From positions 3,286,001-3,350,000 of the forward strand of contig CM073194.1 of the NCBI GenBank assembly GCA_037042915.1: a stretch of 64,000 bases of DNA. The letters run 5' to 3'. Position 1 is the stretch's first letter, and each line of letters begins with the position of its first letter. Source of the DNA: Auricularia sp. M13 (lineage: Eukaryota; Basidiomycota; Agaricomycetes; Auriculariales; Auriculariaceae). A program made the translations under genes and the position numbers. Positions 52,518 through 64,000 of the stretch are shown one piece after another. The notes below the pieces were generated by a model. The model was given only the letters and a program-made list of their open reading frames with translations. It was not told where the DNA came from and did not search any database.

Positions 52518-55191
52518 ATGGCAAAACGCAGAGGACGCCCTCCCAAAAGGCGCCAGATATCAGAACCCACTTCGACATCCGATATAGAGCCAACGTCTAC
52601 TGAACCGCGTCGTACAAGCCTACCAGTCCCAGCAGACGTTGTTCTGGAGGTGCATCAAGTGGACAGCTGCTCCCGGTCTGCCTGACATACAGCACTCAGA
52701 TTTGCAGGCATTCACATCCGCTGGACGTATTGCATCTGGCAAGAACGTGCAAAGCCTTGCGCGACGTCCTGCGCGACCGCTCGTCTATTACAGCCTGGAA
52801 GCAGGCGTTTCGCAATACAGGGCTACCTCCGTGTCCAGACGACATTGCCGCACCGCATTATGCTGCTATGTTCTACGAATTCATCTGTGATGTACGAATC
52901 TCCCAGCTTATCCCGTGCCGTGCTGAACGCGGTTTCCACATGATTGCTTCATAGCGCTGCGGTACCAGTCGATGCAAAAAGGCGCGGAGGGATGTCCACT
53001 GGGACCTGCGCGCTCGTCTTTGCGTCAAATGTGTTAGGAAATTGTGTGTGCATCTCTCTATAATATTTTTGCTGGTCTCACATATCGCCCAAAGCCTGGT
53101 CAGCGTGCCGAAACAGTGTCCTGGTCTGCCCGTGGACAGCCGGTTACAAGACCTGGTGCCGACGTCACATCTGGAGCCTTGTAAGCTTCCCCTTTCTTTC
53201 ACATGTTGACCCATAGCTCCCGCCAGCGTTTGGAAGGACATTCGAACCAATACTGCGAAAAACTATGGATGAAATTCAGTCCTTGGTCGGTTCTGAACTG
53301 GCCGCCTACGTGAACAAGATGAAAGATAAACTCTCAACTATCTACGATGTAAGCAAGCAAATCGTCTCTCAGAAGCCGAAGATCGCTTACGGGGATAGCA
53401 TTCGCGCGTCGCTGAGCAATGGGACGAGGAAGAAACGACGAAGCTTATCAACGATGAAGATATCGCAATACGGCAGGCCACGTAAGGATAAGAGCATGTG
53501 CCGCCCTATTGCGTCCGAGAAACTAACATCTCTGTATGCAGAGTGCTCTCCCGTCTTCAGAATGAAGGATGGGGCGAGCAGTTGGACATTTATCGCGACA
53601 AAGTGCTCAGCCATCCCTTGGTGAACCAATCCAAACAGTTATTCGACGATGGTGAGACAGTCCATCGATCCCAGACTCTTGAAGCTATCTCACATGACGA
53701 TCATGATAGACTGGGAAATTTACAAGCAGCGGATCAGGGAAGACGCCAAAGCGGAGTGGACGGCCGCACACGAAGCCAGGCTTCTCAAGCGCAGGAAGCA
53801 AGCCCGCTACCGACGATGGGTCCTAGCCATGGAAGTTTTGGACGACTTCGAAGATGATGAGGCTTATTCCGACGGACAGGTCTGGCCGGATGGCAATGAT
53901 TTGCGTCGGATGCCTGAGCTGCAGCCTATGCTAAATGGTGTGGAACCCACCGAGGCTGATGCGACTGCCCTACTCGCTGACAGCGACTCATCAAGCTTCC
54001 CGAAATCTGCTGATGCCCGTGTCTACTCGATGACCGTTGAAATAGCGGTGCCAGTGACACTCATGACGCTTACCAGCGACTCCACGGAGAACTTCATTTT
54101 GCAGTCCTCCGACAGGGACGACGACGACGATGACGATGACGATGGTTACGACGACGAATATGACCGTGACGACTACCTCGAAAGAATGCAGTCAGACAGC
54201 GAAGAATCGATCTTGCCGCCTCGTTCCGCAGCTGCCTATGATTACCTGGCGGATTCCTCGAGTTCCGACTCTGACTCTGAACAAGGCGGTTCGGCCTCAT
54301 CTAATGACGAGGACTTGCCTGCCATCTCAGACTCAATGACTCGTCTGTTCTCGTCGGCTCTCACGACCTGGCGCCAGCGTATCAGCCTTCAGTTATTCAG
54401 ATCCATTCCCAGGAGAACTGTACGAGCTCTTGTAGGCGACATCGATACGTCTTCCGACGCCGCGAAGATTGCTTTCTTGTCACGCGCTGCGACAGTCTTC
54501 GAATGTCGAGGGCAGCCAGAAATCCACGACAGCTGGGCGTGCTGCGGAGCCAGCCACACCGGATACCCGAAGCCATTATTTAGCGGGCCGCTACTGTTCT
54601 ACCCCGATGCCCTCAAGCACCGCCTGGTCTGCGCGCTGCCAGAATTGGAGCGGATGGAACACTTCGAGGCGAGGACGAAGTACCATGAATTCGACAATCA
54701 GGTAGACCTGCGCATAGCCTGGTCTCCGAGCTTGCTGGTGCTTTCGAAGGATGCATCAAAATTCATGCAAGTTCTCGTGCAGGCGTCCGGTCTCGACCAC
54801 CGCACTGCAACGCAGCGCGATTTAGACGAGGTTGACGCAAGGTTCGTATGCAAAACGTGTGTGGATACAGCCGGCGTGCCAGCCCCGGGCCCCACTGGCA
54901 AGAACGCGGTGCAAGTGCATAACTGGCTCTCCTGTGTGAGTCTTTGCTTTTCCTCGAGCAATTATCGTGTTGAAGCGTCACTGACGCGTCTTTTCTTTTA
55001 TGCTGTAGCTTCATGATACCTTTTCGAGGGACGGTCACTGTGGACGCCATCATCCAGCTTGCTTTGTGCGTCTCACCAACGTCGGCGCAGAAGCGCGCGC
55101 TCGAGAGATCGCTCCCCGCAAAGATGACCATGAACCTTTGAACGCGCCGTTCTCCGAACTTGGTTTCTCGCGGGAGTCTCTGTTCAGCTAA
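52518..55191 (+). CDS. F-box protein with AT-hook, CxxC pairs and acidic run
   Basis: Multi-exon gene. The N-terminus KRRGRPPKRR is a textbook AT-hook (RGRP core, minor-groove binding). The F-box spans an intron: LPVPADVVLE | ICRHSHPLDVLHLARTCKALR, with SSITAWKQAFRNTGLPPCPDD and PHYAAMFYEFICD. A possible zinc-binding pair follows (RCGTSRC, CVKC). Further exons give GRTFEPILRKTMDEIQ, RVAEQWDEEETTKL and QLDIYRDKVLSHP. The large last part (53649 on) has SHMTIMIDWEIYKQRIRED, a nine-Asp run (~54120), Ser/Asp-rich stretches and a Cys-containing C-terminal part (FVCKTCVD) that ends GFSRESLFS after one more intron. About seven introns. The F-box implies an SCF receptor; the AT-hook suggests it may act on chromatin (inference). 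A broken relative is at 46803-47193. Exon joints between 53000 and 53700 are less certain than the rest. Confidence 0.78.
54116..54148 (+). repeat. GAC/GAT trinucleotide tract (poly-Asp)
   Basis: A run of GAC/GAT codons inside the F-box gene encodes nine consecutive Asp. Codon mixing suggests it is selected or old rather than a fresh slippage repeat. Confidence 0.6.
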
Positions 55192-55777
55192 ATGGAGCGG
55201 ACGTCCTTATACAGTATCTTGAATTATTTTGATCATAAATGAACTTCACCCGTCACCGCGTATGCAACACAACCAAGATTCAATGTCAATCAAGCAGCGA
55301 TCATGAGTTAATGCTGGACAGACGGAGACAAAACGCGCGGGATCTGCCGGTCACGTGCTTCGGCACACGCCACGCCGAATGCTTGGACCCCGACCAAGGA
55401 CGTGTCTTATTTCCGTACCGTGCCAGACGTCCCAGTGGAGCAGAGTCATAAAACACGAAGCTGCGTTTACGTCGGCCAGCCCGCGGCCCCGCATGGGTCG
55501 TCAAGGCGGGTTCGCAGCAGTCGTGATGTCCTGCGTGGTGGGTCGACTCCCGACTCCCGAACGTGGTCCAGGACGCTTCGCACACGCGGGCTGTGCTCGA
55601 TAGGAAGAGTTTTTGTATACGTCAACACGTGTACACCAATCCAAGCTGCGAACTGGGATGATTGGGAGCGACGGGGCCAGCAGGGTATAAGAGGGCGGCG
55701 CGGGCGCGCTGCGTCTTAGTTCCCCACTCTGCGCCCCACCAACTGTGGTCATCTTCCATCTTTCAGCTCTCGCCACT
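55192..55777. other. Intergenic with TATA box of the next gene
   Basis: About 0.6 kb. A TATA box (GGTATAAGAG, near 55686) stands ~90 nt upstream of the start at 55778. The antisense frame at 55501-56040 is judged a shadow of the next gene. Confidence 0.5.
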
Positions 55778-56476
55778 ATGTCCACTCCCGAATCCTTCGT
55801 CGCCGTGCCTGCAACAGCATCCGCAGCTCCCTCTGCGGATGGCGCTCCTCCTGCCACTGATCCCTTGGCCGACTTTCCGGAGGATGTCTTCACCCGTTTC
55901 AATAGAGAATGCTTCGTCGTGCGCACCACGCCCAAGCTCGACACCGTCGACCCGCTCAAGGTCACTGCCGAGGACCTCATCTTTGACCTTGACGTCGACG
56001 GGTATCCCGTCTTGAACCTCCTCGACACTATGTTCAACAACGGCTACTCGGGCCCTATCTTCGTCTGCCCCAAGGCCCTGTTCAACAGGCCGGGCACCCT
56101 CATCGATATGCGCCCTCGTGCGCGCAACGGCGCGAAGAAGACCGGCTCGACGCCCTTCGAGCATGCCTGCGACCTCCTCAGCAAGCACCGCGTTCCGGAC
56201 TCGCGTCATCTTGACGAGAACGGACAGTGGCCTCGCCTGCGCCCGGCGAAGGCTGTTACTGCGGGCGACGTCGAGGAAGTCTGGCTCCAGCCTTGCGCCG
56301 GGGTCAAGCGTATGTTCCTCCTCGGATGGGCTTTGGAGAACCCCCGCGATGGAAACAGGCGTTGGTTTTTCCGCAATCCCGACCTGGAGTGCCTCCGCGA
56401 CTGGGTGCCTGAGAAGGTTGCTCTGCCCTCGTCCTTGCCCGTGCCTCAGACAGGAGGCATGCAACTCTTTGTGTAA
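55778..56476 (+). CDS. Unrecognised single-exon protein
   Basis: An uninterrupted frame of 232 residues. It starts MSTPESFVAVPA with an Ala/Pro-rich N-terminus, then a compact region (LADFPEDVFTRFNRECFVVRTT, EDLIFDLDVDGYPVLNLLD, GVKRMFLLGWALENP, WFFRNPDLECLRDWVPE). There is no signal peptide or membrane segment. A well-placed TATA box upstream and a consistent GC3 bias support a real gene. I do not recognise the family. An in-frame Met at 55745 is possible but lies closer to the expected transcription start. Confidence 0.6.
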   Translation: MSTPESFVAVPATASAAPSADGAPPATDPLADFPEDVFTRFNRECFVVRTTPKLDTVDPLKVTAEDLIFDLDVDGYPVLNLLDTMFNNGYSGPIFVCPKALFNRPGTLIDMRPRARNGAKKTGSTPFEHACDLLSKHRVPDSRHLDENGQWPRLRPAKAVTAGDVEEVWLQPCAGVKRMFLLGWALENPRDGNRRWFFRNPDLECLRDWVPEKVALPSSLPVPQTGGMQLFV

Positions 56477-56988
56477 TGCCTGTGAGTTGTCCCACCGCCA
56501 TGGAGGTTGGGGGATTGCTTACCCGTTCTCTGCAGTAGTCCCCTCGACCTTATGACAACCGAACTCATTCAGGCACATGCCTATGCTCATTCCCCTTGCC
56601 TCATCTCTCTTTCCTGTGTCTCGTTTCACATACACATTACGAACTCACCTGCTTTCTCAACGTTTCGTCCATTAGGATTTGTGAATGATCATCATGTCGT
56701 AGGTGTAGTCTTGCCCAGAAAAAAATACTAGCTGTATGATAGACTCGCTCTTACCATCATTCCGAGCATGCGAATGCAAAAATTTGTCTCGATTCCGTGC
56801 TGCGGCGCTGCCGTATGCGCAGCGAAGCACAGGTGGTAACCCGTGGGCCAGTATCCTCGGGTGGCAAACGGTCAAGCGCCCGTTACGGCACGGCGGTTCC
56901 GCATCGCGTCTTGACGCGCATCGGTGATAGAAAGAAAGGCTTGACTCGGACGTTCACTGAGCCCGCTTCGCTCTTGCCATTTTCCACG
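56477..56988. other. Intergenic
   Basis: About 0.5 kb between the unrecognised gene and the ABC transporter; an AAAAAATA stretch near 56720 may be part of 3' processing. Nothing else. Confidence 0.45.
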
Positions 56989-59900
56989 ATGCCGCGCTAC
57001 CAGCTCGCGCTGGCGGTGACTCTGCTGGTTACTGCACTGATTAGTGCAGTAGTTATCTACTTGTACCAGCCCGCCACTGGCAAAATCGCGCTCTTCCAGG
57101 ACGACGATGAGGCACTGGAACCCGAACTGGCTGGCGAAAAGGACCCATTCGATGTCACCAAACCCGAAGATATAATAGATGGCACGCCGCTCAACGAAGA
57201 GGCCTTCTGGCAGCAGGTTCGTTTGTAATCTTAGAAATTCAAAGCGACCCATTAATATATTTTGGAAATTCATTCAGATGCGTCTTAGGAAAATTGCAGT
57301 CGTCGCGATTCTCGCGCTGAATTTCGTGCTGCTTGCCATTGCGTTTGGATGGTCTCTGGCAGCTGGCGAAGTGTCGCGGAACGACGTGCTGGCGCTGGGA
57401 TTCAGGCTCACATTCGCGTTGTATCTCTTCGGGCTGGCATTGCGATGGGTTAACCAATCCACTGTCGAGGAGCACTGGCCGACAACGGTTCATCTGTCTG
57501 CGTTGACGGGCACAGAAGCCTTTCTACTCACTGTTACCGCCATTCTGCCCGACACACCTTCGCCAGCGACTATGATCCTATATTTCCTCGGACACGAGTA
57601 CCCGGGAGCCTTGAAAGGCCTCTGGTACGCGTCTTACGCGCTCATCCTGATTACGTTCGCCATTTGTTCGACCGTGCCCCGAGGACCTCTCCTGCACTTC
57701 CCGAGCGAGCTGATATATTCGGAGAAGACGCTCGCCACATCGACAACACATGTTCCAGATAACGTCTGTGGGCTTCCAAGTATGTTTATCACCTTTAGAC
57801 CGACTGCACGTACTGAATGTTTTTGTAGGCGGCTCGGTTTGGGATGTTCTGCTGTTTTCGTACACGACCAAGGTGGTCTGGCTCGGATACACGGCAGAGT
57901 CGCTCGAGATCGGCGACCTGCCCATCGTGCCGGCCGACATGCGAAGCACGACGATCTACCTGAACATCCGCAACGCCCTCAAGCGCATTAAGCTGCCCGG
58001 AAACTGGCGCCCGGCAGTGGGAAGCGGCTGGACGCTCCTCTACCGGCTGATGGTCGTCAACGCGGGCATGCTCGTCCTCGAGTTCGTCCTGGCGGCCGTG
58101 TCCGCCGTGCTCTTCTACGCGCCCGCGTTCTTCCTGCAGCGTCTCGTCCGCTTCATGGAGGTCACCAAGCCCGGCGACGACCGCAGCTGGGGCTGGTTCT
58201 ATTGCGGCGGCCTCTTCGCCTCGAACGCCATCACGTACCTGATCACGGGCCAGTTGTGGTCGATCTCGACGACGACGCTGCAGGCGCGGATGCGCGCGCA
58301 GATGAACACCCTGCTTTTCGCAAAGACCCTCGTGCGCAAGGACGTCGCGTCTTCGTCTGGTAGTTCGGGCTCCAGCTCTGCGGGCACCACGCGGCCAGGC
58401 ACACCGACCAGCCCGGCCAGCCCTACGGCCGACACTCAGGCCAAAGACGATAAGGATAAAGACAAGGACAAGGACAAGGAAGACGACGACTTCCACAGCA
58501 AGCAGCAGGTCATGACGCTCATGACTACTGACGTCGACCGCGTCGGCCAGCTCGCGTGGTACCTGTTCCCGCTCGTCGACTCGCCCATCGAGCTCGCCAT
58601 CGGCACCTTGTTCTTATACAAGATGCTCGGCAGCTCGGCTTTCGTTGGTCTTGCCGTCACCTGCTGTACGCCTGTCCGTCCCTCGTAGTGCTCTTCTCCG
58701 CTCATGTTGTGTTTGCAGTGTTCTTGCCCGTAAACCACTATGCCAGCAAGGTCGTGGTAGTCGCGCAGGATAATCTGATGAAAACTCGCGACGAGCGTGT
58801 TGCTCTGATGAACGAGGCGGGTCGAGAACAGTGGGCCGCTTTCAACATTTTCTGACTCTTCTGCAGATTTTAGGCGGTATTCGAATGCTCAAGGTTAGTG
58901 CCCTCGGCGTCGACGTCGTAGACGTCACTGACAATGTTGATCATAGTTTATGGCCTGGGAACGCAACTTCGAAAAGCGCGTCATGGCCGTGCGAGACAAG
59001 GAGCTCAAATATCAGAGGCTAAACTATATCATTGAGGTATGGTTTTACGTATTTTGAGCCATCGCTGTCTTCCTGACAAACCTCTTCAGACCGCTTTCAA
59101 TGCCATCTGGCAAGTTGGCCTTCTCCGCGTCAAGGATGTGCAACAGAGCTAACTGTGCGTGTGCAGGAACGGCTCTCCACTTTTCGTCACGTTGGTGTCC
59201 TTCTGGCATTACGCTGTATGGCGCGGTGTGCCACTTACGCCCTCGGTTGCGTTTACTTCTGTGAGTCACTTCCGTCACTTGAGGAGCATGCTTCCATGCC
59301 GACTGATTGCCATTGCCTGCAGATTTCCGGTACGCTACAACTTGCATTTTAATGATACTTGCTCACACTGTAACCATTGCTTCCAGTCTTCAACGAAATG
59401 AGGCAAGTGGGCCGCAATATATGTGACCCTCGCGCTGCTGACTACGATGCAGATTCGCACTTAACGCCCTGCCGGAGACTTTCATCAACATCCTGCAGTC
59501 GCTCGTCTCTGCGCGCCGCATCGAGAAGTACATGAACCTCGCCGAAGTCTCGCCCGTCCCGCCTCTGGGCGAACAAGAACTCGCCATCGTGCTGAATTCA
59601 GCCACGATCACCTGGCCGCAGGAGCGCGGCGGATCTGCGACTCCCTCGGTTTCGTCGACCCCGGCCAAGAAGTTCGTTCTGCTGGACCTGAACCTGCGCT
59701 TCCCTGTGGGCGAACTGTCGCTCGTCTGCGGCAAGCTTGGGAGTGGGAAGACGCTCTTGCTTCAGGGTACGCCGAATAATTTTTTTTCTTGCCGGTGTGC
59801 TATCATTGCTCACGAGTATCGTCGTTTTGAAGCTCTTCTTGGCGAAGCGGACGTGCTCGCGGGTCAGCTGCTCTGCCCGCGCTCGCCGCCGGACTTCATT

Positions 59901-62900
59901 GCTTCGTTTGGAGGCGCTGGTGCGGTTGTCAGCGAGAGCGAATGGATTGTGCCCGGTGTTTGCGCATACGTGCCGCAGGTTTCGTGGTTGCAGAATGCGA
60001 CTATCAGAGGTAGGCGAGTTAGACTGCCAGCATGGGTCTGTCTGATGCTCGCCCAGAAAATATTCTGTTTCACCTGCCGTACAACGAGGTTCGTTACCAG
60101 CGGACGCTGGAGGCCTGTGCGCTCGTTGCGGACATGAAGATCCTTGAAGACGGCGACCAGAGTGAAATAGGCGAGCGTGGTGTCAACTTGTCTGGTGGCC
60201 AGAAGGCGCGAGGTATGACTGGCCCTCGCCAGCGAATTCATCCTGCTAACAAGGCTTGCAGTGTCGCTTGCGCGCGCTGTGTACTCACGTGCCTCCATCC
60301 TTCTTCTTGACGATGTGCTGTCTGCTGGTATGCTTGCACTGTGACGGTGACTTTATTGGCTCATATGGTGTAGTTGACGCACACACCGCCGACCATTTGT
60401 TCGAGCAATGCATCAAGGGAGACATCATGAAGGGCAGGACGGTCATCCTCGTCTCCCACCACGTGCAGCTCTGCACCAACGGTGCATCGTACGTTGTCGC
60501 CCTCGACAATGGCCGTCTCGCGTACGAAGGGCCCTGCTCGGAGTTCGTCGGGTCGGCTGTTATGACTGGTCTCGTGCAATCGGCCAATGTTCCGGGACCG
60601 GGAGAACAAGAAAAGGCCGAAGAGGACAACGTCGAAGCTCTCGCCGAGGAAACCGCCGCAAACGAGGCCGATTCTGCGGAGGGCAGCGACACAGCCGTAC
60701 AGCCGTCAGAACCTGACGCCGCTCCTGCAGCGCCTCCGAAGGAACGGCGCGCACCTAGGAAATTCATCGAGGAAGAAAAGCGCGCTGTTGGTCGTATCGG
60801 CAATGCGGTGTGGAAGACCTACATCCTTGCTTGCGGTGGCAAGGGTTTCTGGACGTTGTTCATCGCAAGCATGGTGCTCGCCGCCCTTGTTCCGGTTTTC
60901 GAAAATGGTTGGATTAGGGTCTGGTCGAATTCGGTTCAGAACGGCTCGACAAGAACCCCTGGATGGTACATTTCCGTCTATGCCTCTGTAAGTCAATTCG
61001 TTTCGTGGCATGATGTGGTCTGCTGACCGAGCTTTAGATTACAGTCTCCGGCCTCTTGTTGTCAACATGGCGGTGGTTTGTCCTCTGTGAGTTTGAAAAA
61101 TGTGCTGCACCACTGTCTGACGCCCTTGCTTAGATTACGGATCGCTTGAGGCGTCGCGTGTTCTCTACCAGCGTGAGTGAAAATGATACCGTTTGGAATT
61201 GCTCATAATCCGCACCAGGTCTGCTCGAACGCGTACTCTTTGCGAAAATTCGCTTCCACGATACCATCAATCGTGGTCGACTGCTGAACCGTTTCGGAAA
61301 GGATTTCGAGGGCATCGACAGCAGCCTGAGTGACAATTTCGGTCGCAGCATCATCAAGTGAGCCGTCGCTGTGATGCCCAGGGCAACTTCGCTGACTTCG
61401 CTTGCTTCTCTTAGCGCACTCTCGGTAACGACAACGTTGTGTTCTGTCACCTATGTCGGAGGTCTGCCATTCGGCGTAGCCGCAGGATTGATTGGAACGG
61501 TCTACTGGAACGGTGCGTTCTGGTGTCATAAACGTATCAGCTACTCTGACGTTCCCAATTATAGTGGCTAGGATATACGGACAAACGTCTCGAGATATGC
61601 GTCGCCTAGGTCTGCAGCACGATTTTTCATATTTAACGCGCTGTGTTGACTGGTTGTAGATTCTGTTACTCGCTCGCCGTTATATTCCATATACGGCGAA
61701 ACCATTTCAGGTGCGTTAGCCTTGCTCTTCCTTTCGCCTGCTCATCTCGCGTTAGGCGTTGCGGTCATTAGGGCTTTCGGCGCTGGCTCGAAGTTCTTAC
61801 GCGACATGCTGCGCTGCGTCGATACTGTGCGTCGAGATTTTATGACTGTCGGTGTTGTCGCTGATTTATTTATTAGAACATGAACCCATACTTCTGGATG
61901 TGGTAAGTCCGACTGGCGCATCGTCCTGGTCATGTCAATCTCACCACTACTGCAGGTCCGTCAATCGTTGGCTTTCTGCGCGATTCAACCTTCTGTCGAG
62001 CGTGGTGGTTGGCGTCACTGGAGTAACCACCATGCTGACTCCAGGCGTTGACGCTGCCCTTGCTGGTTTCGCACTTGCATTTGCGTCCACGATCACCGGT
62101 GATGTACGCAATGCAGCTTCTCGTTCTTGCATCTGGCTGACCATCCTACCAGCTGCTCTTCCTGGTTCGACGTTTCGTGGGGCTTGAGCAGAGCATGGTT
62201 CGTGTGTTTCCAGCGGTATGAAAACGAGCTCACTTTAATTGAAGGTTGCCGTGGAACGTGTCAAGGAGTTCTCCGAGATAGAGCAGGAGCCGCCGGAGTT
62301 CATCTATCCTCGCCCCGCGAAGTCCTGGCCAGCGGAAGGTGCCATCGCTGTGCAAGACCTCAGCATTCGCTACGCGGTATGTGTCCGTCACATAGGTTAT
62401 ACACATGCTTACTTGATCGTCGTCCAGGCGGATCTGCCCAACGTGCTGCACCGTCTGAACTTCGAGATCTACCCGGGTGAAAAAGTCGGCGTTCTGGGGC
62501 GCACAGGCTCCGGCAAGAGCACACTCGCGCTATCATTCTTCCGCTTCGTCGAACCCAGCGAGGGTCGGATATTGATTGACGGCGTCGACATCTCGTCTAT
62601 CGGCTTGACAGACCTCAGAAGTCGTCTTACCATTATCCCTCGTGAGTAGGATTATTGGATATGACAAATGATTGGCTAAGCCAACAACACCAGAGGATCC
62701 TACGATTTTGAGTGGAACGCTGCGCTCGACGCTGGATGTTTTCGAGGAATATCAGGATGCGGAAATCGTGAGTCTGGATGCTTGCTCTGCCCGCGCTTAC
62801 TCACTACTTTCATCGATTAGTTCGAGGCGCTTCGCCGCGTTCATTTGATACCCGCAGAAGACACGCCAGAGGAGGAGGCGGGCACTATCAATGCGAATGT

Positions 62901-63588
62901 CTTCCGCAATCTCGACTCTCCAGTGAGCGAAGGCGGCGAAAACTTCTCGGCAGGGTGCGTGACTTACCCTTGTCCAATTATTTGTACTGACAATTCTTTA
63001 GCGAGAAGCAGCTGATATGGTGAGCTGAGCGAAGCACAGCTTGCGACTGGATCAACGATTGACACGTCTTGTAGCATGGCTCGCGCAATATTGAAGCGCA
63101 CAAAGGTTCTGTTTATGGACGAGGTGTGCGGGTCAGATACTCGTTTAGTAGCATCGAATTCACCATGCGCAGGCGACTGCCAGCGTCGACTACGCAACGG
63201 ATGAACTAATCAGCAAGACGATAAGAGAGTGAGTGGGTGTGGGCGACCTGAAGCACGAAGCTAACGTCGCGTTCAGGGAGTTCGCCGAGAGTACCATCAT
63301 CACTATCGCGCACAGATTGCGCACTGTCGTAGACTACAGCAGAGTAAGTAGTTTCGATTGCACAAGGCTCTTGCAGTGGCTAAATTCGGCGTAGGTGATG
63401 TTGTTAGAAAATGGGTAAATATCGTTTCTTCACTTCGACATTTCGCTTATCAGTGTTGCAGTCGCGTCGTAGAATTCGACCGCCCGGCTGCCTTGCTGTC
63501 AGACCCCACGAGCAAGTTCTACAGCTTATGCAAGGCGGCCGGGAAGGATGAGTTCCAGGTTCTCAAACGGATGGCAGGGGCTGCATGA
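56989..63588 (+). CDS. ABCC-type (MRP/YOR1-like) full ABC transporter
   Basis: Full-length exporter, about 1,500 residues, in some 25-30 exons. An N-terminal membrane region ([21 protein letters not shown] and following, TMD0-like) precedes TMD1. A Ser/Thr-Gly linker with a Lys-Asp run ([11 protein letters not shown]) is inserted there. NBD1 has Walker A GKLGSGKT (~59740), the Q-loop region [12 protein letters not shown], signature NLSGGQKAR, and Walker [15 protein letters not shown] with Asp at the catalytic Glu position. A charged linker (60600-60780) leads to TMD2. NBD2 has Walker [10 protein letters not shown] (~62500), signature NFSAGEKQL, Walker [18 protein letters not shown] split by an intron, and the H-loop IITIAHRLR. 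The degenerate NBD1 Glu and the FSxGEKQ-type NBD2 signature are family traits. Very short exons occur near the signature (63001-63020). It probably exports drugs, conjugates or lipids from the cell or vacuole; the substrate is unknown. Confidence 0.88.
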
Positions 63589-64000
63589 ACATGTTACGTC
63601 CTGCACACATTGTATACTTGTTGGATGCATAGATCTCTCACGCTAAACAATCCACATGAACTGCCAGTCATGGCACGGTGATGCTTCCACTTAGTACACT
63701 ACTCCATGTGTGTCCATGAAGGTCACTGTTGCACGCCATGGCTCGTCAACAAATTTCAAGTATGGCCATGAGGTGCTTGGTTCTCTTCTTCGCGTCCCTA
63801 CTGCATGCCAGCATTCTCGATGTCCGCACAGGCCAGCTGAGGTTCATTTGCGGTTCCGTGTACAGATTCAGAATCGCCGAGCCCAAACTCGAATATCGAA
63901 TGGTTCGCCCCTCAACCGCCAGGTCTCTTGAGCATTCTCCCGTCCTCATTGATTGGTATGAATGATGCAAGGCCATGGATGAGAGCAAATTTGTGACGAC
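63589..64000. other. 3' flank to window edge
   Basis: Open frames at 63710-63965 are short and in two overlapping phases. No domain was recognised. A gene starting here and running out of the window cannot be excluded. Confidence 0.4.

Noticed and set aside
55501-56464. Minus-strand frames of 179 and 233 codons over the unrecognised gene
   Set aside because: Antisense shadows without domains. The plus frame has a TATA box and compact protein-like composition, although neither strand has a recognised family.

Overview
The window looks like nuclear DNA of an Agaricomycete (mushroom or polypore) fungus. Almost every gene is cut by GT-AG introns of about 45-80 nt. The families are typical of this group: several F-box genes of the basidiomycete type, expanded S53 sedolisins, a VWA/Hint ('Vint') protein, DUF1769, DUF7729 and 7-TM DUF7702-like proteins. 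All assignments are by eye from translated exons; no database was searched.

Layout. 0.6-2.8 kb: secreted sedolisin 1 (minus). 4.4-8.95 kb: a non-autonomous DNA element with ~700-bp terminal inverted repeats that carry arrays of a ~22-bp repeat, with a nested solo LTR at 6002-6772. 9.9-12.9 kb: a membrane/GPI-type DUF7729 protein and DUF1769 copy 1. 13.0-18.4 kb: two tandem MFS sugar transporters (minus), the first with an apparent 1-nt frameshift. 18.9-20.2 kb: F-box gene. 20.65-23.9 kb: DPH3 and an ACSF2-like acyl-CoA synthetase, divergently transcribed. 24.4-25.8 kb: membrane J-domain protein. 26.3-27.4 kb: 7-TM protein copy 1. 27.5-28.8 kb: F-box gene. 29.6-30.3 kb: secreted DUF1349 protein. 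30.3-36.9 kb: DUF1769 copy 2, then sedolisins 2 and 3 in tandem (all minus). 38.2 kb: tRNA-Tyr with intron. 38.7-41.0 kb: VWA-Vwaint-Vint protein. 42.1-43.2 kb: 7-TM protein copy 2. 44.1-44.7 kb: AP-2 sigma. 45.0-47.2 kb: a decayed zone with two F-box pseudogenes and a tRNA-derived sequence. 47.5-50.0 kb: membrane-anchored GH5 glucanase. 50.5-55.2 kb: two F-box genes, the second with an AT-hook and CxxC pairs. 55.8-56.5 kb: unrecognised single-exon gene. 57.0-63.6 kb: full-length ABCC transporter.

Functional picture. Housekeeping genes (DPH3, AP-2 sigma, tRNA-Tyr, J-protein, acyl-CoA synthetase) sit among secreted or nutrient-acquisition genes (three acid peptidases, two sugar transporters, a glucanase, an ABC pump) that have duplicated locally. 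Four families (S53 x3, DUF1769 x2, 7-TM x2, MFS x2) have more than one copy within 43 kb. This suggests repeated local duplication, including one of an S53-DUF1769 neighbourhood. The least ordinary items are the subterminal-repeat TIR element with its nested LTR, the VWA-Hint protein, the AT-hook F-box gene with its decayed relative, and the micro-exons and GC-AG introns of the transporters.
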